DNA from: Blasia pusilla
Lineage: Eukaryota; Marchantiophyta; Marchantiopsida; Blasiales
Length of the DNA: 64,000 nucleotides
Reading direction: 5' to 3'
Assembly: GCA_050084515.1 (NCBI GenBank)
Contig: CM114271.1
Span: 33,604,001 to 33,668,000, forward strand
The translations under genes and the position numbers were made by a program. Below the pieces are notes generated by a model. It did no database searches, was not told the DNA's origin, and saw only the letters and a program-made list of their open reading frames with translations. Positions 47,450-57,800 of the stretch are shown in pieces (within the stretch, counting starts at the first letter, position 1; each line of letters opens with the position of its first letter).

Positions 47450-47816
47450 CTATCATGACCATACGGATTATGTCGTAGAGTATAGTGTGCTAGTAGAGGC
47501 CATACCTTATGTAGGGCCGTAGTGTCTAGGTAGAGATGCGGTTTTACATAGGATTGGGGATTACTCAGTTGAGGGTGACTTTTCGAGTGGGGCCTGCTCT
47601 TAGGTTGGAGGATATAGTATGGAGTGCACTCAAAGAACAATTAGTTCTTTGAGTTGAGCCTGTTGCGTTGGGAGCTAGCCTTGGTAGTGAGTAGAGCTCT
47701 TGGCTATGGTGGTTCCCGCAAGCTTCGACCTGGATTCTCCCATCGTGGAGTGGGTTTGGCTCGATTGTATGTGATTCTATGCGTGTTTTATGACAGTAGG
47801 TCTTTCACGGATTTCA
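47450..47816 (+). repeat. Right LTR-like repeat L' (367 bp)
   Basis: Partner of 38133-38501 with the same hairpin at 47628-47654. It is bounded by A1 and A2 instead of continuing into the sequence that follows L on the left side, so either the right LTR was rearranged or the left one was. Confidence 0.85.
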
Positions 47817-47921
47817 AGTTGTGGTACACTTGTGTTTGTGGATGCTCTCATCTATGTTATGTATGTATGTGAGTATGGTATGTCAACGATGCATGTTGTA
47901 TGACGATATGGATTCGTACGA
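47817..47921 (+). repeat. 105-bp repeat A2, right of L'
   Basis: Direct repeat of A1, 475 bp downstream, with a handful of substitutions. It ends just before CAACTC, the sequence also found at the element's left outer end. A second LTR start here would fit a tandem or recombined LTR. Confidence 0.85.
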
Positions 47922-48119
47922 CAACTCATTGATGATGAACATCATTACCTCTTCTATTGTACCTTTCACAACCACATTAGACTTGACTTCTAAGATCTCT
48001 TTGCTTACCTCACCCTCATGGTCTCCAAATTCATGGCTAGGCAGAATCACATTTAGATTGTAAAATTCTTAAATTGTTATGTGAATACTTGAGAAAATCA
48101 CTAGGCACAAAGGACCTCT

Positions 48120-48236
48120 GAAGTCCTTGCTGGTGCTTTGCTGGTTCTGTTCTCAAATTGCTGTTATTTTTGCCAAACTAAGTCCCATAGTCTTATGGGG
48201 TCCCTGTGGACAATTAATCTATTCATTCATTCATTT
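48120..48236 (+). mobile_element. LINE 3'-end fragment with (ATTC)n tail
   Basis: GGGGTCCCTGTGGAC followed by ATCTATTC and an ATTC repeat matches the 3' end of the LINE at 56.2 kb (GGGTCCCATGGAC...ATCTATT then TTTACCA repeats). Only the extreme 3' end is recognisable; 5' truncation is typical of LINEs. Confidence 0.55.
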
Positions 48237-48259
48237 TCTCTTTCTTTCTTTCTTTCTTT

Positions 48260-48781
48260 GGAGGGATAGAAACATATGGGTCCTCTTTGAAGACTTTAGG
48301 AGGGCTCTTTAGTTCCTACCTAGTTAAAAAGAAGAGAGGAAAGGAGTCCATTTTTTATTTGATGTACGTATGGGGTCTCTCATGGAGAAATGGAGGAGGG
48401 GAGGGGAAGGTAAGACCTTGTCCATTTATTCCTCCTAAGAGTAAATTTACAAAAATTATAGAAACCTAGAATGCGTGGGTTGGTATAACAAAGAAATTAG
48501 GAAGGTTGAGTGATCCTTTTTTTTTTTCTCTCTTGAAAAGGGAGGTAATAAGTACGATGGATATCCTCTCTCTTGAGAGTGAGGCTTGAGAAGTTACCCT
48601 TGCCCTAATAAATGGTCATAAAAGTGGTAGTATTACATATCATGAGATCAAGATCAAAATTCTACATAGGATAAGATGACTTAAATCAAAATTCCTCAGT
48701 GTGGGAGAGAAGTTGATTAGAATACTAGACCTTGCCCACATAATGAAGACTCGGATGCACACGTTCCTTGAAATATCTTAT
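48260..48781 (+). repeat. Degenerate direct repeat R, copy 1
   Basis: Starts GGAGGGATAGAAACATAT and is alignable with 49538-50031 through GAGAGGAAAGGAGTC, CTACATAGGATAAGATGAC, GGCTTGAGA and CACGTTCCTTGAAATATC. Could be the LTRs of an old ~1.8-kb element or a plain duplication. Confidence 0.6.
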
Positions 48782-48989
48782 CCTTGAATGCTCTTTGGCT
48801 CATACCATCTAGGGTATCTGCCAAGATTGATACGAATTTGTCACATCTTATTTTGAGGTAGGTATAGTTCTATCACGTCGACATCATAGAGAGTCATCAA
48901 ATTATTCGGGTGTAACTTCGTCTCAAGATGTTGGATGACGTTGGCGACATATCTGTTGTGTTGGGGACGTCCTTTATGGCGATTTCCCT

Positions 48990-49285
48990 ATTTTGGTTTT
49001 AGTCCGTCACATGATCCGTTGACAAAGTGAACGGTCACCTGGTAACCTCTACATGCAATTTACCGTTGGTAGGGTTATTTTTGGGGGAAGAGTGTTTTCA
49101 CTCCTCCCAAGGGTATAAGAGTGAGAGAGATAGCTTCCTCAAGCCATCTTTCTCATGTTGAGCCTTAGGAGTGCCTCTTTTGCATAGACGTGTGGATGTG
49201 TAAGAGTTAGGGTGCTAGCGTCCGGATTCCCTCATAGTGGAGGGTGGATGTGGTTCGATATGCTGATGTAGATTCATGATTGGAG
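48990..49285 (+). repeat. Degenerate LTR-like repeat, family B copy 2
   Basis: Homologous to 20740-21480: shares GATCCGTTGAC, TTTTTGGGGGAAGAG, TATAAGAG, CTTTCTCATGTTGAGCC, then GTGGAGGGTGGATG and TGTAGATTCATGA. Lacks the ~350-bp segment found in the other copy. Confidence 0.5.
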
Positions 49286-49537
49286 TTTTAGGCCGGGTCA
49301 ACCGATTTTACTACTCTGATTCTATTTTAGGGGTCTCGGCGTACATGCGTGAATATATTTCGTCTATGTGTGGATCTACCCGTGTGTTGGGGAAGATGGG
49401 TGTTGTGTGGTGTGTAGATGTTACCAGCAATGTGGGTTGTGTAACGATGTGTAAGCGCACGACAAATTCTTTCCGAGATTTTAAAAAGTTTCTACCGAGA
49501 GGAGAGAGACGAAATGGGAGGGACTCCCTCCCTTTTT

Positions 49538-50031
49538 GGAGGGATAGAAACATATTACCCCTCTCTCAAGACTAAAGGAGGGCCCATTAGTCCCTACGTA
49601 GTATGAAGGAGAGAGGAAAGGAGTCACGCTCTATGTTAATCCCATGGCATGACTTCTCGTGAGGGAGTGGGATAGAGATAGGGGCACAAGGACGGTAGGG
49701 GAAAGCTCTCTCCATTCATTCCTCAAAGACTAACACCAAGAAAAGAGGAGATAGAGGAGGAGTGGGCCCGCATAGAGGAAAGACGAAAATGGAACGACCC
49801 TTCATCCTACATAGGATAAGATGACTCTCTCTCCCCTCAAAGAGCCATGAAAAGTTCAGTCTTTTGGGAGGGCTTGAGACGTTATCTTTTACCCAATATA
49901 TGGCAAGATCAGAAAAATATTAGCAACATAACAAAGGCCACCTTTTCGTTCGAGGGTAGTCGATTGAGTATGGAGCATGCCCTCATAGTGAGGACTCCAT
50001 GGACATGCATGTTCCTTCAAATATCATGGGC
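49538..50031 (+). repeat. Degenerate direct repeat R, copy 2
   Basis: Partner of 48260-48781, shorter by about 130 bp before the CTACATAGGATAAGATGAC block. Its right end shares TGTTCCTTCAAATATC with the other copy. Confidence 0.6.
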
Positions 50032-52750
50032 ATTGTGTGGCGGTCCAACACTAGCAGCCAACCTGACAAGAGACGAATCCGCATAATTTTCAAGAGGACT
50101 AGAAAAGACATAAAGCCTCAATGAAAAGGCGGTGATGGAAATCCCATAAGGAATAAGAAAAGGGGACAGAAAGAGTCAATTGAACTAAGACTACACCCCT
50201 AAAGAGATGAAAAAGAAATATTTTTTTTTGGATCAGGTTTGAGCCCTTCGTTCAATGACTCCAACGGACTCAAGTATGCCAAATTAGAGCACTTGAAGAG
50301 AATGATGCCCGGAAACAGAATTGACCCGTTGGCTGGACGGACGCATGCATTGGAGACGTAGGGTTTAGGACATGCTTTCCTAGGGTTAACAGGAGAAGTG
50401 AATCAAAAGAAGAAGACCTGGAAAAATACAGGAGTTTCAATCGAGCAGCTCCAATCCATCAAGAGATTAATTGTTGAGACGCGTAAACTTGGCCGTTGAG
50501 GTAAAGCCGTGAACCTGTTTCCTCAGTTCAGTGCTCGCTCTTGTCAAGCACTAGTGTTCAACCCGTGCTATGTATGTGCTGTACACGGAACAAATTCTGA
50601 TTAAAACAAGCTTTCTTGCACGTATTACAACCAAAATCTAAAAGATTTTGCCCCACTGTCATGTGCTTGCAAGAGGTGTTCGCATATCCAAGAAGTACAT
50701 AATGATGTAGATTCTCTTGACACCATTTTGAAATGCGTTCTTTCACAATGCACGAATCTTTAGTCGTGAGACTACACAGGGTCTTGAGATCGGCAGCTTA
50801 TTCGACGGTGGGCATGAGGCCAATCGAGTGAAATCGAGAAGGGAGAAGAAGTATATTCACTCACTCAGTGTCCACCTCGTCGACCTGTCGCCTTGTCACC
50901 ATGGACCTCGCACTTGGTAGGAAGGCGGTAGTGTCTGAGATGGACGTCAGAGAGGAGGAAGCGAACGAGAGTGCAACAGTTACATATGCGTCTTTACATG
51001 GACAACTATTAGATTAGAGAGATCATCATCTTCATTTTTGAAAAAAGTTGATAGAAGAATAATCGATTCGTCCTTACTTCTTGCTAAGGCGGTTTCGCTT
51101 CGCAAGGCGTCCTCTGCTTTTCCATGCGCACACCATGTGCGTTGCTTTAATACGTTACGCAACATTTACATTGATCCGTGTGGATTCCTATCCTTTTTAT
51201 CGGTGATAATCTCGCAACAGAACATCTGCCGCCGTCACCAGACGCTTCTCCTGTCCGACGAACTGTGCGCTCCTTTGAGGCGCTTTTCCGGCTCCTCAGA
51301 CAGACACGAAGAGCGGCTCGCCACCTGCAATTCTACCTTCCTACTAGCTTGACGAGTGTAGACATTACGCCGCGTACTCCTGCATAGGTTGGGGGAACAA
51401 GCGTTAGCTGCTATCGTCGTTTGAACGCGTGAAAGCCGATAAACTATGATGCTCCCGAACAGTATCCATCTGAAACCGATGCCGATGATGTCGGTAGACA
51501 GAATAACTGTCGGCATTGGCTGAAAACATAATTAATTTGTGGAGTGTGGGGAGATTCTAGCGTATCAGGTGGTGTACACCATCACGGGCTTAGCGGGGAC
51601 AACAGACTGGACAGTAATCGTTGAAGGCAAGTCGATGCTTCCTCCCATCGCCAACGCGCCCATGCTCCCTTTGCTGGCGAAAGACATCATCGTGCACACA
51701 TAAGCATCCCGCAGGATCTCAAGCAATCTCACCAGAGTCAGGTGAGATGCGCCTTCGTGTTGGTTTACGACAACATTAGTCTGCTGTTTGAAGCTGACTA
51801 TTGTCGGAGGATCCGGTTTCAGATGCGACACGGACTCCGACCTCTCGTTCATGGGAAGATTCACAATGCCCTGGACTACATCGTCTTCGTCATCTCCATT
51901 GATCATCCGATGCCTCGAGACGAGCGGTCGTGGATGTTTGATTCCAGGAACGGAATCAAACATCCACGACCGCTGAGAGCCAGACATCTTTGACTCTTAA
52001 CCTTCATAATACTGTCTATCTAAGAACCTACACAACGCTCTTGCTGGACCGTTCACTAAACTAGACTGTAGGATTGATTTGGTCACAGAAACCGACTGTC
52101 CCCACTTCACAACGCGCACCAGTCCGCAATGCTTGTGCTGTACACAGCGCATCCACCGATTGGTAGCATCCGAGTGCTCGGAGAAGAAGAGGGAAGCATG
52201 CCTCCTGATTGAAGCCTCACTGATAGGCGGACAGTTGCAAGGTAGGTCTAGGAGATACATACATTTCAGTATGGGAAAGAAATCAGGCCACAATATTGAC
52301 ACCCACAAACTGCGCTATTCGATGCGGTTTCGGATTCTCTCCGCACGATCTCTCGCGGAAGCGGAGCTGACGAAGAACGCGTGCTTTCATTGTCCAACTA
52401 CCATCGTATTGAGGGCCGTGCTACTCCAATGGGAAAAGGTCCCAAAACGTCGGAAGGCCAGCAGCGCGGAACTAAGTCTGACAGCTAAAAGTGCTCGCAG
52501 ATTGGCTTGCAATTACGGATCCATGGATGATACAACTACCTTTCCATTTCCGCCACGATAGCTGCCGCCAGTCCCGCGATCATCAGGGATCCAACAAAGA
52601 GCACGCAACAGCTGACACACGCAACCAGAACCAAATCAGCCGCCTCTCGATTTCCAAGGGCAGCAGTACGCCTGCTCCCGTCCGTGTGCCTTCATCGCTT
52701 TCCTCGTCAAGAACTCCGAGTCGTCCTTGTGCCTTCCCTCATCTTCCTAT
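50032..52750. other. Region with no recognised gene
   Basis: Open frames of 60-160 codons occur on both strands, but none shows a known domain and their overlapping frames are equally open. From about 50.8 to 52.7 kb the base composition is balanced, resembling the genic parts of the window, so an unrecognised gene or a non-coding RNA gene is possible. A perfect 23-bp hairpin at 51923-51974 is listed separately. Confidence 0.4.
51923..51974. repeat. Perfect 23-bp inverted repeat with 6-nt loop
   Basis: Arms 51923-51945 (starting AGCGGTCGTGG) and 51952-51974 are exact complements around AGGAAC. Frames on both strands run through it. The loop is short for a plant miRNA precursor. Confidence 0.95.
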
Positions 52751-52754
52751 TCAC

Positions 52755-52850
52755 TAACTCCGAGTTAGAGAAATCGACTCATTCCTCATTAAGTAACTCC
52801 GGGTCAGAGTAATATATCTACTCTAACTTTAACTCTAACCCGGAGTTAGG
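52755..52850. repeat. TAACTCCGAGTTA-type array, left of LINE
   Basis: Several copies, some inverted, of a near-palindromic TAACTCCGAGTTA word spaced by short AT-rich DNA with GTAATATATCTA. The same 13-mer and the AATATATCTA spacer occur at 56243-56341, on the other side of the LINE, and both arrays are followed by AAATGTATG. Confidence 0.7.
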
Positions 52851-53251
52851 AAAATGTATGGAATATTATGGTCCAAAATGGAATATTATGGTAGATATTT
52901 CGAATGTTTGGAGTGTTAGGTAGATATTTTCGCGATATAGGGATAGAAGTATCATAGGCTGCATTGTAATGGGTAGATTGATTCTGAATGCAAACAAGCA
53001 AGGGAAAAATCAGTAGATAAATTTTTGGATACCCAAAGTCGGCTTATTATGACGAGTCTTTACAAATACTTCATGAAATCTAAAAAACGAGTTTTCTTGC
53101 GGCGGAAGCAAGAGTCTTTGACAAGGGAACTGCATGAGGACCCCAAATCATTTTGGAGACGATTAGTAATACGGTCTTCAAAACCTACTCTTCATCCCAA
53201 GTTTTTGATATTTTTTGCTGAAAAACTTTATTTCTTCCCCGATGCTAATCT

Positions 53252-54603
53252 ATGCAACGTTGTGAAAGAATACTTGGCAGAGATATGATTCAACTAAGAA
53301 GATTAGCAAATGGTAAATGTGAGGATTTGGATGGTCTTTCTATTGAACTTTTCAAGTGGGGAGGAGATTGTATTAGACCGATCCTCACCAAAGTATTGGG
53401 TGATGCTCCTATCTATGGTTTTCTTTCAACCTAGTCGCTACGGGAGATTGTTCCTATTCACAAATCAGGAAGGAAGGACTTGGTGACAAACTATCGTACT
53501 ATCATGGTGGGTAGTGTTTTTGCCAAGCTGTTTGGGAAATCGGTGGAGTCAAAGTTGAGCGCATGGACAGAGTCTTTCCAAAAGAGAGCACGGGTCCAAG
53601 CTGGTTTTTGCCCAACATACAACACCATCGAACGTATCTTGGCCTTGCGTATTTTATGGGAGAAATCTAAGGGCAATGGGAAAGCTTTGTTTTGCGGTTT
53701 CATCGATTTCAAGAAAGTTTTTGATACTGTACCTCGTAAGCTCTTATGGGATACGCTGCAAGTCATTTGAGTACCACCAAATCTCCTAGCAATCGTGGCC
53801 ACGTTATAGCATTCCGTTCGGGCCAAGATCAAAGGTTCACAAACTCAAGAGATCTTGAGTACCATTGGAGTCATTCAAGGTTGCTCTCTCTCCCCTATTA
53901 TATTTGGAGTTTTCATAGATGATATCGAAAAATGGTTGGAGGAATGTGATAGTGAAGGTGCCAAGCTTGGGGACTTTGTTATCAAAGCTCTATTGTATGC
54001 AGATGATATCATATTACTAGCACGGGATGACATTAGTTTACAAAAACACCTCAACACTTTGGCACGATTTTGTACCCAAAATCAGATGGAGGTTAATATG
54101 GAGAAGTCTAAGGTCATTATAGTGGGTACTAGATCCAAGTTCTCCTTCTACAAAGGTCTACAATTTGAACAAGTGAAGAGTTACAAATATCTAGGCATTG
54201 ATTTCTCTCATGACTATAGTTGGGCACTGTGCGTGCAAAAAAGAGTAGGAGCTGGTTACAAAGCTCTGTATTCATTTTTAAATCGGTGTAGAAGAGCTCA
54301 TCTTATGTCTTGGGATCTTAGGAAGTTCTTATTTAAGAGCTTAGTGTTTTCGGTGGTCTTATATGGCACCCAAGTTTGGGGCCCTAGTTGTAAGAAGACA
54401 AGTTGGGAGCGCATGGAGAGGGTGCAAAAGATCTTTCTACAAGAAGAATTGGGTGTAAGAAACCAAACTTATGCTATTCTTCTTGCGGAAACATGTTGTC
54501 TTTCTCTAAAGATTGAAGCTCTTTACTTGACCATCACTTATATCGCAAGGGTGAGATCTCTTGATGTTTCTCGCCTCCCTCATCAAGCTTTGCGAGCCAC
54601 AGG
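53252..54603 (+). pseudogene. LINE reverse transcriptase (broken)
   Basis: Non-LTR reverse transcriptase. Blocks in order: LRRLANGKCEDLDGLSIEL, IVPIHKSGRKDLVTNYRTI, RVQAGFCPTYNTIERI, CGFIDFKKVFDTVPR (usual DFKKAFD), IGVIQGCSLSPIIFGVF, the catalytic ALLYADDIILL, then QNQMEVNMEKSKVI and SYKYLGIDFS. Breaks include a frame change near 53440 (after PIYGFLST), and TGA (53768-53770) and TAG (about 53807) in the segment around 53770-53830. Coding stops at 54603, where the solo LTR begins; the short open tail to 54640 is LTR sequence, not LINE. Confidence 0.88.
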
Positions 54604-55606
54604 TGTCGCGCCCCTACTCTCCTTGAACGTCAATCTTTAGTGTTGCGGAAGCGTACGTTCAGTAGGACATGATCTCATCACTGATCTGCACCCAAACACG
54701 CACTCTCATTAGTCGGGTCCGGGGCAACCAGCGTTCTAACCCATCGAGTTCTCAACTCGGCGTCTCATCAAGCTTAACCTTCCTTAATTCCTAGTTTCCA
54801 AAACATGGCAAGTCCTTCAAGACTTGGAACAAACTTCCTGATTAGTCTAGGAACCTAAAATGGCACTTGTGCGCCTAGCGATCCCAATTGTTAAACGGAC
54901 CTCGTGCGAGTTCCAAACCGAGACCCAAGTAATTGAGTCGCGGGGTGAAATCCAAGAGGGATGTCTAAAATCTCCTCCGTAGACTTGGTTCAGGTTTTCC
55001 AACCCAACCCCAAACTCTCGATCCGTTCCATGCCCTTGAGCAGCCCCATGGCGCCCAAAGTGGGGGTTCTAGTTCCAAGCACTCTCAGAGACCTTCCCCC
55101 TTACTAGTACTTTTGGGGTTCTCCAATAAACCCCCCCCCCTGGAAAAGGAGGGTCGGGCCCTTCATTGTGGCCCTCAACCCGACTCTACTTACAGTCGTT
55201 TCTGGGTTGTTTCTCGGCCGCTGCTAATGTGTTTGCTGAGATCTTTAGTGCGTTTGAATCGGCTTTCCATAAGCCTTCCAACGCACCCTTGTTTAATCCA
55301 AACTAATCTTGGAACTAAAATTTATGGTTATAAATACAGTCGGAAACTCTCAAATGCTAGTGGCGTTCCAAATCTGGATTCTTCCTTTGGCAACCCACTT
55401 TCTAGACTCGACTCCTTTCAAGTCTTATACCGTGTTTGGTCCAGGTTTCTTCGTCGCCACCACAACATTTGAAACGCGAAGCCTCGATTGAGTCTCGTCT
55501 CTTGTCTCTTCTTCGAGACTACTCCAACGCGCAAACCATCTTAGCATGAGCCCACTAATGTTCCGATGTTCCGCTTGGCACTCGTTTGGTCATGAGGGTC
55601 GCGACA
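54604..55606 (-). mobile_element. Solo LTR, 1003 bp, 5-bp target duplication ACAGG, nested in LINE
   Basis: Begins TGTCGCGCCCCT and ends AGGGTCGCGACA (TG...CA with matching inverted ends), flanked by ACAGG at 54599-54603 and 55607-55611. Same family as 23814-24364, which is in the opposite orientation, so strand here is relative to that copy. It holds ~450 bp more than that copy, part of which also occurs at about 21.0-21.43 kb. No internal element genes remain. It inserted after the LINE. Confidence 0.9.
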
Positions 55607-55611
55607 ACAGG

Positions 55612-56000
55612 TTCTATAAGATGGATAGCGAATGTGGTGACTTGATCTTCAAAGTGGAATCTGGCAGAACGCAATTGGGACTTGAAACTAATGGCACTCC
55701 GCGAACATCTACAGAAGCAATTTCTCAACATTATTTAGCAGCCCGGGTACAAAAATGGAGTTTTATCAATTTCATGTTAATCTAATGCTTGTCTATTGTG
55801 AACAAGGATATCTACTTGCGGGGATCTCCACGTTCTTTTATCATATTATCGTACGACATAGAACAGGGTCTCATAGGCTAGGAATTGAGGAAGGACAATG
55901 GTTTAATATTGATAGAAGTAAACGAATTTGTAGGTTATGTGACGGAGAAAATATTGAGGATGAAGAGCATGTGTTTGTTACATGTCCAAGGTATGAATAG
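55612..56000 (+). pseudogene. LINE C-terminal region with zinc-ribbon-like motif
   Basis: Continuation of the LINE after the solo LTR. It includes RHRTGSHRLGIEEGQWFN and CRLCDGENIEDEEHVFVTCPRY, the CX2C...HX4C motif that usually follows plant LINE reverse transcriptases. A stop and at least one frame change lie between the insertion point and this motif. Confidence 0.8.
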
Positions 56001-56242
56001 ATTAAACTAGCTCATAAAATAGATGTGGAAAATTTCTTTTCTTTATTACAACTAGTGCCTTATGATTTAGGTTCTTATATTAGGGACGTCATTATTCATC
56101 GCTCAAGTGCTCTAGACAGTAGTTACGAGAAGGTCTTTAGAATTGTTTTCAAAGTCAGTGAATGAATGACGTGTAATGTGTTTTTCAACTTTTTGACCCT
56201 TTGGGTCCCATGGACTTGATCTATTTACCATTTACCATTTTA

Positions 56243-56338
56243 TAACTCCGAGTTACTCTTCGAACTCAGCTAGATGTATTACTCTAACTCGGAGTTACTC
56301 TAACATATATCCGAGTTAGAATAATATATCTAAATGTA
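56243..56338. repeat. TAACTCCGAGTTA-type array, right of LINE
   Basis: Counterpart of 52755-52850: TAACTCCGAGTTA at 56243, its inverted form near 56284 and CCGAGTTAGAATAATATATCTA at its right end. It starts three bases after the LINE tail. Confidence 0.7.
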
Positions 56339-56456
56339 TGACATGTGGCACTAAATAATCTGCTAACGGATAAAAATAAATAAATATTTAAATTTGTAGA
56401 GTTCTTCTTCTTTTTTAAGAACAACTCTTCAAACACTTTTAAGTGCACCTTACTAA
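56339..56456 (+). mobile_element. Degenerate mini-Helitron (118 bp)
   Basis: Begins TCTAAATG after an A and ends GTGCACCTTACTAA before a T. It shares CTCTTCAAACACTT and CACCTTACTA with the right part of the Helitron at 33490-33711. The left end is weakly conserved, so this may be a 3' remnant whose 5' boundary is accidental. Confidence 0.5.
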
Positions 56457-57599
56457 TCTAAGATAATTAAACCAGTTTGGCCCCATCATCAACTAGGGTC
56501 AAACCCAGGTCACTAAAAAATAAGAGGGGAGTGGAGTGGGGAAGCACGTATGGAACTAAGCAAATACACTTGGCATGTATGGAGGTGGAGTAGGTAACTT
56601 CAAACGGATAGTAACATCGCATTGTTAATGAAGCCTTTGGTGAGATTTGATTTTGCATCTCCCTCGGGCATGACTAGCCTCACCCCACTAGTTTCGTTTG
56701 TGGTTTCTTATGACTTACTATAACATATAGAGGCAAAACATGATGCAAACGCTCCCCAAAATCATAGCTTGTTGGAGAGTAAGCAAAGCCCTAAAACAAT
56801 TCCCCTGCACATGAATCGAATGCCCATGGACATGCCTCTACTTTTGTGCGGGACACTCAAGTCAGCTTTGAGTTCCTTGTCATTTACAGAAGGTGCATGC
56901 AAATAATTACTCTCTGCTGCAATCCATCGATGCCCTACATGGGAATGGCGCGCTCGTGACCACTTTCAACACGGCAGATTCATCAAGTAATCAGTGGTAA
57001 TAGATTGGATGGCCCACTATCGATTGATCTACTTCTCTTTACATAATGAAGACGAGGTTCATATGGGGTGCGAGTGTTTATTTGGTCGTTGGAGGTCGGA
57101 CGGTGAAAGAATGGAAAAGTCATGTATCGATCAATGCAACCCTCATCCCAAAGCCCCAGAGAAGGTGTTCGTGGAAGGAAGAGGAGAGTCGGATGCAGGT
57201 CAGGGCCCAGAAATGAGAACGAACATGATGGAATGGCTGATCTTGAAGATTTCCCAGGCGATGAACCTCTCGGGGCCAGCGTTTGTTCGCTTGTATTTCA
57301 ACCCGACATCTGCTGCGTTTGACCGTCGCTTTTCTGAAGCACCGTGTCCACATCGATGAGATGATTGGATGATTGCTTGATTGCTCACGGATGAAAACGA
57401 GCCGCTGAAAGCTCCTCGTTTTCCATCTTGTGAGATTCATCTTAAAAGCGTACAGAATCAGTGTTGACTTCATGTGAACAAGGGGAGAAGCACGAGAAAG
57501 AATCCACAGAAGAGAGTGTTGAGAAAGCATATTGGCGGATCTCACGTCGTTGGGATCGGGTTTATGCACTACAGCTCCCCCTTCCCCTAAATCACAAAC

Positions 57600-57800
57600 G
57601 ACTGGTCACATGGTGCAGTTCTACTTTCTTAAGGGGATCCTCCCAAGAAGGGAAGTCCTGGGTTCGATATCATGTTGTCTTTTGGGGATCTTCCCGAATT
57701 AAATTCCTACGAAGGTTAAGGATAGTCCATGCTCAAGAGAGGGTTCATCAAGTACTTTACTTGTGGGTGAAATTGGTCCCATTTCCACATGCAGAGTGAA
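57600..57800 (+). mobile_element. Possible tRNA-derived SINE
   Basis: An A-box-like TGGTGCAGTTC (57611-57621) and a B-box-like GGTTCGATATC (57661-57671; consensus GGTTCGANNCC) are 40 bp apart, as in tRNA promoters. The sequence does not fold into a convincing tRNA cloverleaf by eye, so a tRNA-derived SINE head is likelier than a tRNA gene. No tail or target duplication was found; limits are approximate. Confidence 0.35.

Larger units (their letters stand above)
38127..47921 (+). mobile_element. Decayed Ty3/gypsy retrotransposon carrying a DNMT3-like methyltransferase
   Basis: Order on the plus strand: LTR-like repeat L, ~1.5 kb leader, gag, protease, C5 cytosine methyltransferase, reverse transcriptase, RNase H, integrase, PHD-like finger, G-rich polypurine stretch (TTAGGGGGGCGAG near 47331-47343), LTR-like repeat L'. 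RT before integrase places it in Ty3/gypsy. The coding region has 16 in-frame stops and about five frame changes, so this copy is dead. CAACTC occurs at both outer ends (38121-38126 and 47922-47927) and may be a target duplication, but the terminal repeats are irregular, so element limits are approximate. Ty3/gypsy elements with methyltransferases have been reported in charophytes (from memory of published work); this looks like that type. Confidence 0.9.
52960..56240 (+). mobile_element. 5'-truncated LINE, interrupted by a solo LTR
   Basis: The left part (about 53000-53290) is the region before RT (KKRVFLRRKQESLTREL, DPKSFWRRL). RT follows from about 53290 to 54600, and the C-terminal zinc-type segment (RICRLCDGENIEDEEHVF) lies at about 55890-55990. 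The 3' end is GGGTCCCATGGAC...ATCTATT with two TTTACCA units (56224-56240). The endonuclease domain is absent, as in most truncated LINEs. A 1003-bp solo LTR (54604-55606) separates RT from the C-terminus. Several stops and frame changes are present, so it is inactive. Confidence 0.88.

Noticed and set aside
47342-47921. Reading A1 and A2 as a pair of 105-bp LTRs around an insert
   Set aside because: L also occurs 9.3 kb away at the left end without A, so L is the long-range terminal repeat; a 105-bp LTR pair would not explain that.
51565-51987. Minus-strand open frame of 140 codons
   Set aside because: No recognised domain, it runs through the perfect hairpin at 51923-51974, and the opposite strand is also open there. 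Not enough to call a gene.
56495-56520. Minus-strand GGTTTGACCC-like B box
   Set aside because: Two mismatches to the consensus and no A box.
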